In this document: one piece after another, positions 34,204-43,446 of the stretch
Layout: every line of letters starts with the position of its first letter
Numbering within the stretch: position 1 is the stretch's first letter
Assembly (NCBI GenBank): GCA_038329645.1
Contig: JBBQNG010000001.1
Location: 1 to 64,000, forward strand
Reading direction: 5' to 3'
From: SZAS-79 sp038329645
GTDB lineage: Bacteria > Pseudomonadota > Gammaproteobacteria > Burkholderiales > SG8-39
Length of the DNA: 64,000 nucleotides
The notes under the pieces: model-generated
The model's database searches: none
Told to the model about the DNA's origin: nothing
Seen by the model: only the letters and a program-made list of their open reading frames with translations
Made by a program: the position numbers and the translations under genes

Positions 34204-34983
34204 CTACTCGGGCTGCGGCAGATCTTCGTGCGTGAAGATATCGCGGTAACTTGCGTAGAAACTCGCAAACAATGCCGGCGTCACGAATACCCCTACAATG
34301 AACATTATGGTGTCGAGACCCAACTTGCCACCGGATATGAGCGCCAATACCAGCGCGGAAATATTGGTTAGTACGATCAGCAAAAACGCGGTGGCGATTC
34401 CGTATATCGTGAACGCGCGCCAATTCGTCAGGCAGGCCAAGAAAGAGAAGAAGAATGCTTTTGGCACGGGCATCGAATGCCATGCGACCAGTGTAGGCGC
34501 GAACCAAAACAGCATGGCCAAAGGCGCATACAACGCCGCGGCCAATGACAGCGAGCCCAGAAGGCCACCAGATTTAAGGATTTCCTTTGAAGGCATTTCC
34601 CCAAGAAGAACCATTCGGGCGAGGACTCCGTCGTCAACAAGGGTAGTAGCGCCCAGCAAAAGGACTATTGCGATCAGATACACGCCACCTAGTATTAGCT
34701 GCGCCCGGATTCTCTCGCGAAATCCCGACAAAAGAACATTCAGTTCGATGCTTTGACCGCGCTCCGCAATTCGGCTCGCTGCCATAAAGCCAACCGACAC
34801 TCCGGGAATAAGGATAGTGACGAATCCGGCGCCCACAAAAAATGGAATGACACCTATAACTTTCATTGCGAGGAAGTAAGTCGCAACAAGGGTAAGCCAC
34901 CTACCCGGGCTCGCACGGAATATTTTCCAGCCATCGGTGAGCCACCGGCGGCCATAGTTCGCAGGAACGATCTGCGCCCGCAT
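34204..34983 (-). CDS. BPSS1780-family-like integral membrane protein
   Basis: A 259-residue polytopic protein beginning MRAQIVPANYGRRWLTDGWK, then IFRASPGRWLTLVATYFLAM, and containing about six membrane helices; FWFAPTLVAWHSMPVPKAFF and SFLACLTNWRAFTIYG are typical of a betaproteobacterial membrane family often adjacent to thrB. Function unknown. Its codon choice is visibly less GC-rich than that of its neighbours (many AAT, ATA, TTA-type codons), unusual for a gene in a core operon. It starts three bases after the thrB stop and is separated by 84 bases from the large oxidoreductase gene. Confidence 0.75.
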   Translation of the reverse strand: MRAQIVPANYGRRWLTDGWKIFRASPGRWLTLVATYFLAMKVIGVIPFFVGAGFVTILIPGVSVGFMAASRIAERGQSIELNVLLSGFRERIRAQLILGGVYLIAIVLLLGATTLVDDGVLARMVLLGEMPSKEILKSGGLLGSLSLAAALYAPLAMLFWFAPTLVAWHSMPVPKAFFFSFLACLTNWRAFTIYGIATAFLLIVLTNISALVLALISGGKLGLDTIMFIVGVFVTPALFASFYASYRDIFTHEDLPQPE

Positions 34984-34986
34984 CGC

Positions 34987-35943
34987 TCAGTCCACCCAGG
35001 GGGCGACGAAGCCCGGGCCGGCATGCAGCTCGAGGATCGCGCGGAAATGTTCGGGATCGTGCGCGTGCACGAGCTCGCCCGGGCGCGGCAGGTGGAAATC
35101 GAACAGGCGCGAGAGCCAGAAGCGCAGCGCTGCGGCGCGCAGAAGCGTCGGCCAGGCCTCCTTTTCGGCCGGGGTAAACGGCCGCACGGCGGCGTATTCG
35201 GCAAGCAAGGCCGTCACCAGGCCGGAATCGAATCGGCGGTCGCGTTCGGGGTCGACCAGGCACCAGTCGTTCGCGCACACCGCGACATCGAATAGCAGAA
35301 CGTCGACGCCCGCGAAGTAGTAGTCGAAAACCGCGGACAGGCGCCCCGCGTCGAAGAAGGCGTTGTCGCGGAACAAGTCGCCGTGCACGGGCCCACGCGG
35401 CAGGTCGGGAAAGCGGTGCTGCGACTGGAAGACCATTTCCACATCGAGCAGGGCCTGCCGCGGCGCGTCGAGGAACGGCCGCACCTGCGGCGCCGTTTCG
35501 CGCCACCAGCGCGGCCCGCGCGGGTTCTCCAGGAAGCCCGGATAGGAGCGGCCCGCCAGGTGCATGCGGGCGAGCAGCGCGCCGAGCTGCGCGCACTGGT
35601 CGCGCCCGGGCCGCGGCATCGACTTGCCCGGCAGGCGCGTGACCAGGGCGGCAGGCTTGCCGTTCAGCTCGCCGAGGAATTGGTCGGCGAGGTCGGCGAT
35701 CGGCGCCGGGCAAGGGATGCCGTGCCGCGCCAGGTGTGCCATCAGGTTGAGGTAGAAGGGCAGCTCTTTGGCGCCGAGCTTTTCGAAAAGCGTGAGGACA
35801 TAACGGCCCTGAGAGGTAGTGACGAAGTAGTTGGTGTTCTCGATGCCCGCGGCAATCGGCTCGAGCCCGGCAAGCGAGCCGACCGAATAGCGCTTCAGCC
35901 AGCCGGCAAGCTGAAGTGCGGTGACCGGCGTGAAGACCGACAA
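34987..35943 (-). CDS. thrB: Homoserine kinase, choline-kinase-like ThrB
   Basis: ATP-dependent phosphorylation of homoserine in threonine synthesis. The 318-residue protein is of the aminoglycoside-phosphotransferase fold used by beta- and gammaproteobacteria, not the GHMP fold. Motifs: GIENTNYFVTTSQGRYVLTLF, catalytic GPVHGDLFRDNAFF with His187 and Asp189, and VFDYYFAGVDVLLFDVAVCAN carrying the metal Asp. It lies four bases after the DUF2782 gene and three bases before the membrane-protein gene, so a small operon is likely. Confidence 0.94.
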   Translation of the reverse strand: MSVFTPVTALQLAGWLKRYSVGSLAGLEPIAAGIENTNYFVTTSQGRYVLTLFEKLGAKELPFYLNLMAHLARHGIPCPAPIADLADQFLGELNGKPAALVTRLPGKSMPRPGRDQCAQLGALLARMHLAGRSYPGFLENPRGPRWWRETAPQVRPFLDAPRQALLDVEMVFQSQHRFPDLPRGPVHGDLFRDNAFFDAGRLSAVFDYYFAGVDVLLFDVAVCANDWCLVDPERDRRFDSGLVTALLAEYAAVRPFTPAEKEAWPTLLRAAALRFWLSRLFDFHLPRPGELVHAHDPEHFRAILELHAGPGFVAPWVD

Positions 35944-35947
35944 GCGA

Positions 35948-36286
35948 TCAGTCGAAGGTGCGGATGGTCCACATCGGCACGCGCACGCCGTCGTCGAGCG
36001 AGTCGCGGCGGATCCAGTTGCCGTTGCCGGTGTTGTCCATCAGGAAATACGGGACGCCGTTGGGCGGCGTGACTTTCATCATCACCACTCGTCCGCCTTC
36101 GCGGACTTCCTCGACCTTGTCCTCGCGCTGCACCGGGATGTTCACACGCGGCCCGCTGTCGTCGTCCGACAGGCCGGGCGCCATGGGCGGCGGCGCGGGC
36201 AGCGGCTCGAGCTTGAGCGCCGTGCCGGTCTGCGCGCAAACCGGCATCGCGAAGGCCAAAAGCAGGGGGACGAGGAGTTTGCGCAT
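35948..36286 (-). CDS. DUF2782 periplasmic protein
   Basis: A 112-residue secreted protein starting MRKLLVPLLLAFAMPVCAQT, a clear signal peptide with cleavage probably after CAQ/A. The mature part has an acidic, Pro-rich stretch and a C-terminal beta-rich segment (VVMMKVTPPNGVPYFLMDN and GVRVPMWTIRTFD) typical of DUF2782. Function unknown. The family is usually next to thrB and polA in betaproteobacteria, as here. I chose the ATG at 36286; the open frame upstream overlaps the LOG-family gene and lacks a signal peptide. Confidence 0.9.
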   Translation of the reverse strand: MRKLLVPLLLAFAMPVCAQTGTALKLEPLPAPPPMAPGLSDDDSGPRVNIPVQREDKVEEVREGGRVVMMKVTPPNGVPYFLMDNTGNGNWIRRDSLDDGVRVPMWTIRTFD

Positions 36287-36318
36287 GACGCCGGGAATTC
36301 TAGCAGAACCGATATCGC

Positions 36319-37035
36319 CTACAGGTTCAGCATCACTTCGCGTTCCGCGGGCAGCAGTTGGAAGCCGCGCTTTTCGTAGTGGGCAAAAATCGCGGTCACG
36401 ACCTCCCTTGGGTCGTCGATCACCTGGATGAGCTGCGGGTCCACGGCATCGATCATCCCCTCGGCGACAAGGCGGTCGCGCATCCACTCCACCAGTCCCG
36501 CCCAGAACGGGGCGTACATGAGGATGATCGGCATGGGCCGGGTCTTTTTCGTCTGCACCAGGACGAGGGCCTCGAAGAGCTCGTCGAGCGTGCCGAACCC
36601 GCCGGGCATCACCACGTAGGCGCATGCGAACTTCACGAACATGACCTTGCGCGCAAAGAAATGCTTGAAGCGCAGGCTGATGTCCTGGAACTCGTTGCCG
36701 TGCTGCTCGTGCTTGAGCTCGATGTTCAGGCCCACCGAGGGCGAGCGACCGAAAAAGGCACCCTTGTTGGCGGCCTCCATCACGCCGGGCCCGCCCCCGG
36801 AGATGACCGCGAAGCCTGCGTCCGAAAGGAGCCGGGCGGTCTCCTCGGCCAGTTTGTAGGCCGCCGAATCGCGGGCCACACGCGCGCTGCCGAAGATGGA
36901 AACCGCCGGGCGGATGCGCGAAAGCCGCTCGGTCGCCTCGACGAACTCTGACATAATTCCGAACACGCGCCAGGCCTCGCGCGAGGTTTCCGCCCCGGGA
37001 TCGGCCGGTATCGGCAGCTTGTCAACGTCGCTCAT
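36319..37035 (-). CDS. LOG-family Rossmann protein (TIGR00730)
   Basis: A 238-residue member of the lysine-decarboxylase-like/LOG family, many of which hydrolyse nucleoside 5'-monophosphates such as AMP or cytokinin ribotides to base plus ribose-5-phosphate. Motifs: VSIFGSARVARDS, AVISGGGPGVMEAANKGAF, and the signature YVVMPGGFGTLDELFEAL, containing PGGxGTxxE. The ATG is only seven bases from the divergent polA GTG start, so the two promoters must lie inside each other's coding sequence. Confidence 0.9.
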   Translation of the reverse strand: MSDVDKLPIPADPGAETSREAWRVFGIMSEFVEATERLSRIRPAVSIFGSARVARDSAAYKLAEETARLLSDAGFAVISGGGPGVMEAANKGAFFGRSPSVGLNIELKHEQHGNEFQDISLRFKHFFARKVMFVKFACAYVVMPGGFGTLDELFEALVLVQTKKTRPMPIILMYAPFWAGLVEWMRDRLVAEGMIDAVDPQLIQVIDDPREVVTAIFAHYEKRGFQLLPAEREVMLNL

Positions 37036-37042
37036 CTGTCTC

Positions 37043-39802
37043 GTGAATCCTCAGGAAGAAACTGCAAAAACGCTGCTGCTGGTCGACGGCTCTTCGTACC
37101 TGTATCGCGCTTTCCACGCGATGCCGGAGCTGAAGAACGCCGCCGGCGAGCACACTGGCGCGATCTATGGCGTGGTGAACATGCTACGGCGGCTGGCAAG
37201 CGACTACAAGGCTGAAGCGCGCGCCTGCGTCTTCGACACCAAAGCCAGGACTTTTCGTGACGACGCGTATGCGCAGTACAAGGCCAACCGCTCGCCGATG
37301 CCGGAAGAGCTCGTCTCGCAGGTCGAGCCGATCCGCGAGATCGTCGCAGCACTGGGCTGGCCCGTGATCGCGGTAGACGGGGTCGAAGCCGACGACGTGA
37401 TCGCCACGTTGGCCGAACGCGCCAAGAAGGCCGGCATGAACGTCGTGATTTCGACCGGCGACAAGGACCTCGCTCAGCTGGTCGACGCGCGCGTGACGCT
37501 GGTCAACACGATGACCAACGAGAAGCTCGATATCGAGGGCGTCAAGGCCAAGTTCGGCGTGCCCCCAGAGCTGATCGTCGACTACTACTCGCTGGTCGGC
37601 GACGCGGTCGACAACGTGCCCGGCGTGGCCAAGGTGGGGCCGAAGACCGCGGCCAAGTGGATCGCGCAGTACGGCTCGCTCGATGCCGTTGTCGCGCACG
37701 CCAACGAGATAGGCGGTGCGGTAGGCGAGAACCTGCGCAAGGCCCTCGACTGGCTGCCGAAGGCGCGCTGGCTGCTCACCATGAAGCGCGACTGCGAGCT
37801 GCCGGTCACGCTGGAGGACCTGCACAAGGACGGCTACGACACTGCGAAGCTGCGCGACCTGTTCTCGCGCTACGGCCTCAAGACCTGGCTCAAGGAAATC
37901 GACGGCACTGCGCCGCCGTCGAATGAGTCCCTGCGCACCCGCGACGCTGGCGCGCCTTTAGTGGCGCCGCCGCCGGCTCCGGCGTGCGAGAGCGCGCCAC
38001 GCCGGAAGTACGCGATGATCATTTCGGAGCCTGAGCTGCACGACCTGGTGCCGCGCCTGGGTTCCGCCGCGCTCGTGGGCTTCGATACAGAGACCGACGG
38101 GCTGGAGCCGATGGTGGCGAACCTGGTGGGCCTCTCGTTCGCGTTCGATGACGTCGCGTACTACGTTCCCGTCGCGCACCGCTATGCGGGCGCGCCCGAC
38201 CAGATGGGTGTGGAGAAGGCGCTCGAAATCCTGCGACCCTGGCTCGAGGACGAAACGCCGACCAAGGTCGGCCAGAACCTCAAGTTCGACGCGCACATCC
38301 TCGCCAACCACGGCGTAGCGCTGAAAGGGATAGCCCACGACACGCTGCTCGAGTCGTACGTGCTCGAAGTCCACGAGCGCCACGACCTCGAGACGCTTGC
38401 ACGGCGGCACCGCGGCTGGGACACCATCAGCTACGACGCGGTGACCGGCAAAGGCGCCTCGCGAATCTCGTTCGCCGAGGTCGACGTTGAGCGCGCAACG
38501 CACTATTCCGCGGAAGACGCCGATTGCACGCTGTCGGTCCACGACGCGATGTACGCAAAGATAGCGGCGGATGAAAAGCTCAAGCTCGTCTACGAAACGA
38601 TCGAGATGCCCGTGATGCCCGTGCTCCTGCGCATGGAGCGGAACGGCGTGCTCCTCGACGCCGCGAAGCTCAATGCACAGAGCCACGAGCTGGGCAGGGA
38701 GATGCTCGAACTGGAACAGAAGGCGCACCAGGCCGCGGGGCAGCCGTTCAACCTGAACTCCCCCAAGCAGATCCAGGAGATCCTGTTCGACAAGCAGGGC
38801 CTGCCGGTGAAGAAGAAGACGCCCGGTGGCCAGCCTTCCACCGACGAGGACGTGCTGCAGGAGCTGGCCGCCGACTTCCCGCTGCCCAGGCTGCTGCTCG
38901 AGTACCGCAGCATCTCCAAGCTCAAGTCCACCTATACCGACAAGCTGCCGCGCATGGTGGACGCGAAGACCGGCCGCGTGCACACCACCTATTCGCAGGC
39001 GGTCGCGGTGACCGGGCGCCTCGCCTCCAACGACCCGAACCTGCAGAACATCCCGATCCGAACGCCGCAGGGCCGCCGCATCCGCGAGGCTTTCATCGCC
39101 CCGCCGGGGTGGAAGATCCTGAGCGCCGACTACTCGCAGATCGAGCTGCGCATCATGGCCCACCTTTCGGGTGACGCCGGGCTGAGGCACGCCTTCGAGC
39201 ACGGCCACGACGTCCACCGCGCCACCGCGGCGGAGGTCTTCGGGCGCAAGCTCGTGGAAGTGTCCAACGACGAGCGCCGTGCTGCGAAGGCGATCAACTT
39301 CGGATTGATCTACGGCATGTCCGCCTTCGGCCTCGCCCAGAACCTCGGTATCGAGCGCGCCACGGCGCAGGCGTACATCGACAGCTATTTCTCCCGCTAT
39401 CCCGGCGTCGCGCGCTACATGCAGGAAACGCGCGAGCTGGCGCGGAGCCGGGGCTATGTCGAGACGGTTTTCGGGCGGCGGCTGTGGCTGCCAGAGATCA
39501 GGAGCGGCGGGCCGCAAAGGCGCCAGGCCGCCGAGCGTGCGGCGATCAACGCGCCGATGCAGGGAACTGCCGCGGACCTCATCAAGCTGGCGATGGTGCG
39601 CGTGCAAAACTGGCTGGACGCCCGGAAAGCCGCGACGCTGCTCGTCATGCAGGTGCACGACGAGCTCGTGCTCCAAGTGCCCGAAAGCGAGCTGGAGGCC
39701 GTCAAGAGCGAGCTACCCGGACTGATGCAGAACGTCGCCAAGCTCGACGTGCAGCTGATCGTCGACGTCGGCGTCGGCGACAACTGGGACCAGGCGCACT
39801 AG
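37043..39802 (+). CDS. polA: DNA polymerase I
   Basis: Repair and Okazaki-fragment polymerase. I took the GTG at 37043 (919 residues, close to the usual ~920); the frame is open further upstream but that part is antisense to the LOG gene. Domains: 5'-3' exonuclease (TLLLVDGSSYLYRAFHAM, about 1-300), a 3'-5' exonuclease that looks active because GFDTETDGLEPMVANLVGL keeps the DxE metal ligands, and the polymerase domain (LSADYSQIELRIMAHLSGD, RRAAKAINFGLIYGMSAFG, MQVHDELVLQVP). No ribosome-binding site is obvious before the GTG. Downstream is a convergent DUF4197 gene. Confidence 0.96.
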   Translation: MNPQEETAKTLLLVDGSSYLYRAFHAMPELKNAAGEHTGAIYGVVNMLRRLASDYKAEARACVFDTKARTFRDDAYAQYKANRSPMPEELVSQVEPIREIVAALGWPVIAVDGVEADDVIATLAERAKKAGMNVVISTGDKDLAQLVDARVTLVNTMTNEKLDIEGVKAKFGVPPELIVDYYSLVGDAVDNVPGVAKVGPKTAAKWIAQYGSLDAVVAHANEIGGAVGENLRKALDWLPKARWLLTMKRDCELPVTLEDLHKDGYDTAKLRDLFSRYGLKTWLKEIDGTAPPSNESLRTRDAGAPLVAPPPAPACESAPRRKYAMIISEPELHDLVPRLGSAALVGFDTETDGLEPMVANLVGLSFAFDDVAYYVPVAHRYAGAPDQMGVEKALEILRPWLEDETPTKVGQNLKFDAHILANHGVALKGIAHDTLLESYVLEVHERHDLETLARRHRGWDTISYDAVTGKGASRISFAEVDVERATHYSAEDADCTLSVHDAMYAKIAADEKLKLVYETIEMPVMPVLLRMERNGVLLDAAKLNAQSHELGREMLELEQKAHQAAGQPFNLNSPKQIQEILFDKQGLPVKKKTPGGQPSTDEDVLQELAADFPLPRLLLEYRSISKLKSTYTDKLPRMVDAKTGRVHTTYSQAVAVTGRLASNDPNLQNIPIRTPQGRRIREAFIAPPGWKILSADYSQIELRIMAHLSGDAGLRHAFEHGHDVHRATAAEVFGRKLVEVSNDERRAAKAINFGLIYGMSAFGLAQNLGIERATAQAYIDSYFSRYPGVARYMQETRELARSRGYVETVFGRRLWLPEIRSGGPQRRQAAERAAINAPMQGTAADLIKLAMVRVQNWLDARKAATLLVMQVHDELVLQVPESELEAVKSELPGLMQNVAKLDVQLIVDVGVGDNWDQAH

Positions 39803-39888
39803 GAACAGAAGGAGTTCGCACTTCCCCCCGTTACCCCCCGGGCTGGAACAGGGCGAGCTCGCGCTACCCCCACTCAACCCCGTCCTGT

Positions 39889-40572
39889 TTAGTGCTTCAG
39901 GGCGCCGAAGACTTTTTGCAGGATCCCGGTCGCCGCCTGGGCGGGGTTCTGGCGGATCTTCGCCTCCTGCTCGGCCACCATAATGAACAGGCCGTCGAGG
40001 GCTTTCTGGGTGACGTAGTTGTCGAGGTTGGCGTCTTCCTTTTTCACCAGCCCGAACTGCGCGGCCTTGCCGGCGTATTCGTCGTACTTGTGCGCGAGCT
40101 GCACCTTGGCCGTCGCCCGTTTCACGATAGGCAGGAATTTCGTGCGCAGCTGGTCGCTGGTGCTGCGCTTGAAGAACTGGGTGGCCGAATCCTGCCCGCC
40201 GGTAAGGATCGCCTTGGCATCCTGCACGTTCATCTTGCGCACCGCATCGACCAGAAGCGTCTTGGCTTCCGGCACGGCGGCCTCCGCCGCACGATTCATG
40301 GTGAGGATCAGTTCGTCGGCCTGCTTGCCCATGCCGAACTGGCGCAGAACCTTTTCAATCTTGTGTGCGGACTCGGGCAGCGGGATTTTCACCTTGCCGT
40401 TGCCAAAGAAGCCGTCCTGCTTGCCGAGCGAGTCGACCGCGTACTGAGTGCCTTTGACCAGCGCTTCGCGCAGGCCCGCAACGGCATCCTGGTTGGTGAT
40501 CGATTCCAGGCCGGCAGAGCAGGGAAACGAAAGGGCAAGGCCGGTAACAAAGGCAAGGAAGGGAGTTTTCAT
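39889..40572 (-). CDS. DUF4197 secreted protein
   Basis: A 227-residue protein with a signal peptide (MKTPFLAFVTGLALSFPCSA) and an otherwise helical body matching the DUF4197 family: AGLREALVKGTQYAVDSLGK, GFFGNGKVKIPLPES, MNVQDAKAILTGGQDSATQF and TQKALDGLFIMVAEQEAKIR. Function unknown. It is convergent with polA (86-base gap with arms AACAGG and CCTGTT but a long loop, so no clear terminator) and downstream of lipA by 71 bases on the same strand. Confidence 0.9.
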   Translation of the reverse strand: MKTPFLAFVTGLALSFPCSAGLESITNQDAVAGLREALVKGTQYAVDSLGKQDGFFGNGKVKIPLPESAHKIEKVLRQFGMGKQADELILTMNRAAEAAVPEAKTLLVDAVRKMNVQDAKAILTGGQDSATQFFKRSTSDQLRTKFLPIVKRATAKVQLAHKYDEYAGKAAQFGLVKKEDANLDNYVTQKALDGLFIMVAEQEAKIRQNPAQAATGILQKVFGALKH

Positions 40573-40643
40573 TGGAGCCTTTCGGACATGAGCCTGGATT
40601 CAGCCAGTGCTGCAAATTCGCCACAATCAATTCAGGAGATCGG

Positions 40644-41636
40644 CTACAGGAGCCGATCTCCCGTCAATTCCTGTATCGGTACCGGTACATTTCCCTTGCC
40701 TACGCCGGCTTCGTGCGCCTGCTGGTCGGCGTGGTACGACGAGCGCACCATCGCACCGATCGCCGCGTGCCTGAAGCCCATGCCATTTGCTTCCCGCTCG
40801 AACATCGCGAATACATCTGGATGCACATAGCGCTCGACTGGCAGGTGGTGCGGGCCCGGCTGCAGGTACTGGCCGACGGTGACCATGTCGACACCGTGAG
40901 CGCGCAGGTCGCGCATGACCGCGAGGATCTCGTCGTCAGTCTCGCCCAACCCGACCATCAGGCCCGACTTGGTCGGCACGTCCGGGTAGCGGTGCTTGAA
41001 TTCCTGCAGGAGGGTGAGCGAATGCTTGTAGTCGCCCCCGGGGCGTGCCTGCCGATAGAGCCGCGGTACGGTCTCGAGGTTATGGTTCATCACGTCGGGG
41101 GGCGCGTTGACCAGGATCCCGAGGGCCCGGTCGAGCCGCCCGCGGAAGTCCGGGACCAGTACTTCTATCGTGGTCGACGGCGACATTTCCCGCACCGCGC
41201 GGATGCAATTGACGAAATGCTGCGCGCCGCCGTCCTTGAGGTCGTCGCGGTCCACGCTGGTGATCACGACATAGCGTAATTTGAGCTTCGCGATGGATTG
41301 CGCCAGGTGGCGAGGCTCGTCGGCATCCGGCGCGAGCGGGCGGCCGTGGCCGACGTCGCAGAACGGGCAACGACGCGTGCAGATGTCGCCGAGGATCATG
41401 AACGTCGCGGTGCCCTTGCCGAAACATTCGCCGATGTTGGGGCAGGAGGCTTCCTCGCACACGGTGTGCAGGTTCTGCTCGCGCAGGATCTGCTTGATCT
41501 CGGCGAAGCGCGAATTCTGGCTTGCCGCCCTGACGCGGATCCAGGCGGGCTTCTTGAGCGCCTCTTTCGGGATGATCTTGATCGGGATCCGGGAGGTCTT
41601 GGCCTGGCCTTTTTCCTTGACGCCGGCCTCACGCAT
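40644..41636 (-). CDS. lipA: Lipoyl synthase
   Basis: Radical-SAM enzyme inserting two sulphurs into octanoylated lipoyl domains. The 330-residue protein has both cluster motifs: the auxiliary CEEASCPNIGEC and the radical-SAM CTRRCPFC, and ends with the conserved VRSSYHADQ serine region. I chose the ATG at 41636, eight bases inside the lipB end (overlapping frames); an upstream in-frame start would go deeper into lipB. Gene order ybeD-lipB-lipA is classical. Confidence 0.97.
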   Translation of the reverse strand: MREAGVKEKGQAKTSRIPIKIIPKEALKKPAWIRVRAASQNSRFAEIKQILREQNLHTVCEEASCPNIGECFGKGTATFMILGDICTRRCPFCDVGHGRPLAPDADEPRHLAQSIAKLKLRYVVITSVDRDDLKDGGAQHFVNCIRAVREMSPSTTIEVLVPDFRGRLDRALGILVNAPPDVMNHNLETVPRLYRQARPGGDYKHSLTLLQEFKHRYPDVPTKSGLMVGLGETDDEILAVMRDLRAHGVDMVTVGQYLQPGPHHLPVERYVHPDVFAMFEREANGMGFRHAAIGAMVRSSYHADQQAHEAGVGKGNVPVPIQELTGDRLL

Positions 41637-42276
41637 GGTGCGCCTCCAGGTGTCCGGCGATGCGGCGGGCGAGCTCGTTACCAAGCGCATCGATGCCGGC
41701 GGCGATGCCGAGGTCGCGCGTCTGGGTCACGGCCAATCCCGGGTAACCGCAAGGATCGATCGCCGCAAACGGGGCAAGGTCCATGTCGACGTTGAGCGCA
41801 AGCCCGTGCAGCGCGCGCCCGCGCGAAACGCGGATGCCGAGCGCCGCCACTTTCGCCCCTCCGACATAAACGCCGGGCGCGCCGGGTTTCCTCGCCGCCG
41901 CAACGCCGTGGGCGGCAAGCAGGTCGATGATGCTTTGCTCGAGCAACTTCACGTATTCGCGCACCTTGATGCCGCGGCGGGCGATGTCCACAAGCGTATA
42001 CACCACCAGCTGCCCCGGCCCGTGATAGGTGACTTCGCCGCCGCGCTCGACGCGCAGCACTTCGATGCCGCTGCCGGCCTTCGGGCCATGCGCGTCATCG
42101 GCGCCCTGTCCGAGCGTGTAGACCGGCGGGTGCTCGAGGAGCCAGAGCTCGTCGGGCGTGTCCTCCGAGCGCTGCGCTGTGAACTGGCGCATCGCGGAAA
42201 GAATCTGGGCATAGTCGGCGCCTCCGAGCTTGCGCACTACCGGCGCGGTCTCGACCGGAGCCGCCAAGGCCAGCAT
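41629..42276 (-). CDS. lipB: Octanoyl-[ACP]:protein octanoyltransferase LipB
   Basis: Transfers octanoate from acyl carrier protein to lipoyl domains. The 215-residue protein shows RGGEVTYHGPGQLVVYTLVD, GGAKVAALGIRVSRG with the catalytic Lys, and AAIDPCGYPGLAVTQ with the catalytic Cys. Its ATG overlaps the stop of the ybeD gene by one base (TGATG) and its end overlaps lipA by eight bases, so the three are translationally coupled. Confidence 0.96.
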   Translation of the reverse strand: MLALAAPVETAPVVRKLGGADYAQILSAMRQFTAQRSEDTPDELWLLEHPPVYTLGQGADDAHGPKAGSGIEVLRVERGGEVTYHGPGQLVVYTLVDIARRGIKVREYVKLLEQSIIDLLAAHGVAAARKPGAPGVYVGGAKVAALGIRVSRGRALHGLALNVDMDLAPFAAIDPCGYPGLAVTQTRDLGIAAGIDALGNELARRIAGHLEAHHA

Positions 42277-42560
42277 CAGAGCACCATCACCACGGCCGGG
42301 TGGTCGCAGAGCTCCCGGTAGAGTGCATCTAGCTGGTCGCGCGATGTGGCCTGGATAGTCACCGTAATACCGAGGTACTTGCCTTTGCGGCTGGGGCGCA
42401 TCTCCATCGTCTTCGGATCGAAGTCCGGCGAGTGGCGCAGGACGATCTCCATCACGCCCTGCGCGAAGTTGCCCTCGCGGCGGCCCATGACCTTGATCGG
42501 GAACTCGGTCGGGAACGCGAGCAGGGACTCGCGCTTGATGAAGTCCGCTTCGCCGTCCAC
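42276..42560 (-). CDS. ybeD: YbeD/DUF493 family protein
   Basis: A 94-residue ACT-like alpha/beta protein of the DUF493 (YbeD) family, always near lipB but without an assigned role; the fold suggests small-molecule or protein binding. Seen: LLAFPTEFPIKVMGRREGNF, SRKGKYLGITVTIQATSRDQ and LDALYRELCDHPAVVMVL. The likely start is the GTG at 42560, five bases after the aminotransferase stop. A much longer open frame upstream is antisense-like sequence inside that gene. Confidence 0.9.
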   Translation of the reverse strand: MDGEADFIKRESLLAFPTEFPIKVMGRREGNFAQGVMEIVLRHSPDFDPKTMEMRPSRKGKYLGITVTIQATSRDQLDALYRELCDHPAVVMVL

Positions 42561-42565
42561 GGCGT

Positions 42566-43435
42566 TCAGGCCGCCCTCGCCTGCTGCTTCGCGCGCATGA
42601 CCTCGCTCTTGAAATCCTGGTAGAGCTGCCAGGCCTTGCGGAACACCGGGCCCGGCTTGCCGTTGCCGATCGTCCTGCCGTCGAGGTCGACCACCGCGAC
42701 GATTTCCTTGGACGACGAGGTCACCCACACTTCGTCGGCGCCGAACACCTCGGCCTCGCCGATCTCGCGCACTTCCATAGGCAGGTTGCCGCGTTTGACG
42801 ATGTCGAACACCACGTCGAGCGTAATGCCCGGCAGGATCAGATTGTCCTTGGGCGGCGTGGCGATCACGCCGTTCTTGACGATGTAGGCGTTCGAGGCCG
42901 ACGCCTCGGTGAGCCTGCCGTCGCGGAACAGCAGGGTTTCGATCGCGCCTTCCTCGGCCGAGAGCTGGCGCAACATGCAGTTGCCGATGAGCGAGATGGT
43001 CTTCAGGTCGCAGCGGTGCCAGCGGAAATCCGGGGCGGTGACCGCCTTGGCGCCGTTTTCCACGATCTCCTTCGACGGGTTCACGAGCGGATTGGACATC
43101 ATGAACACCGTGGGCGTGACGCCCTTCGGGAAGGCATGGTCGCGCTTGGCCACGCCGCGCGTGATCTGCCAGTAGACGCCCTGGTCGTCGAACGGCTGTT
43201 TCTCGATCACCTGCTCGATGATCCTGGTCCACTCCGCGCGCGTATACGGATTGGTTATCTTCACCTCGGACAAGCTGCGCTCCATGCGCGCGAGGTGCCC
43301 TTCTAGCCGGAACGGCGCGCGCGAATATACGGGGACCAGCTCGTAGATGCCGTCACCGAAAATGAAGCCGCGGTCGAGCACCGGGACGGTGGCCTCTTCC
43401 ATCGGCATGAACTTGCCGTTCAGGAAAACTGTCAT
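42566..43435 (-). CDS. dat: D-amino acid aminotransferase
   Basis: PLP-dependent class IV aminotransferase interconverting D-alanine and D-glutamate. The 289-residue protein begins MTVFLNGKFMPMEEATVPVL then DRGFIFGDGIYELVPVY, a DAAT-like N-terminus, with the PLP lysine in RCDLKTISLIGN and EASASNAYIVKNG near the phosphate site. I preferred the ATG at 43435; an in-frame ATG at 43459 would overlap dacC by 13 bases. D-amino-acid versus branched-chain specificity is judged from the N-terminus and from the neighbouring D-Ala-D-Ala carboxypeptidase gene, not proven. Confidence 0.85.
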   Translation of the reverse strand: MTVFLNGKFMPMEEATVPVLDRGFIFGDGIYELVPVYSRAPFRLEGHLARMERSLSEVKITNPYTRAEWTRIIEQVIEKQPFDDQGVYWQITRGVAKRDHAFPKGVTPTVFMMSNPLVNPSKEIVENGAKAVTAPDFRWHRCDLKTISLIGNCMLRQLSAEEGAIETLLFRDGRLTEASASNAYIVKNGVIATPPKDNLILPGITLDVVFDIVKRGNLPMEVREIGEAEVFGADEVWVTSSSKEIVAVVDLDGRTIGNGKPGPVFRKAWQLYQDFKSEVMRAKQQARAA

Positions 43436-43446
43436 GGGGGTCTCGC

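Noticed and set aside
37958..39676. 572-codon frame antisense to polA, and an 838-codon frame antisense to pilL/pilJ (53827-56343)
   Set aside because: Both mirror strongly conserved genes, have biased composition and no recognisable domain.
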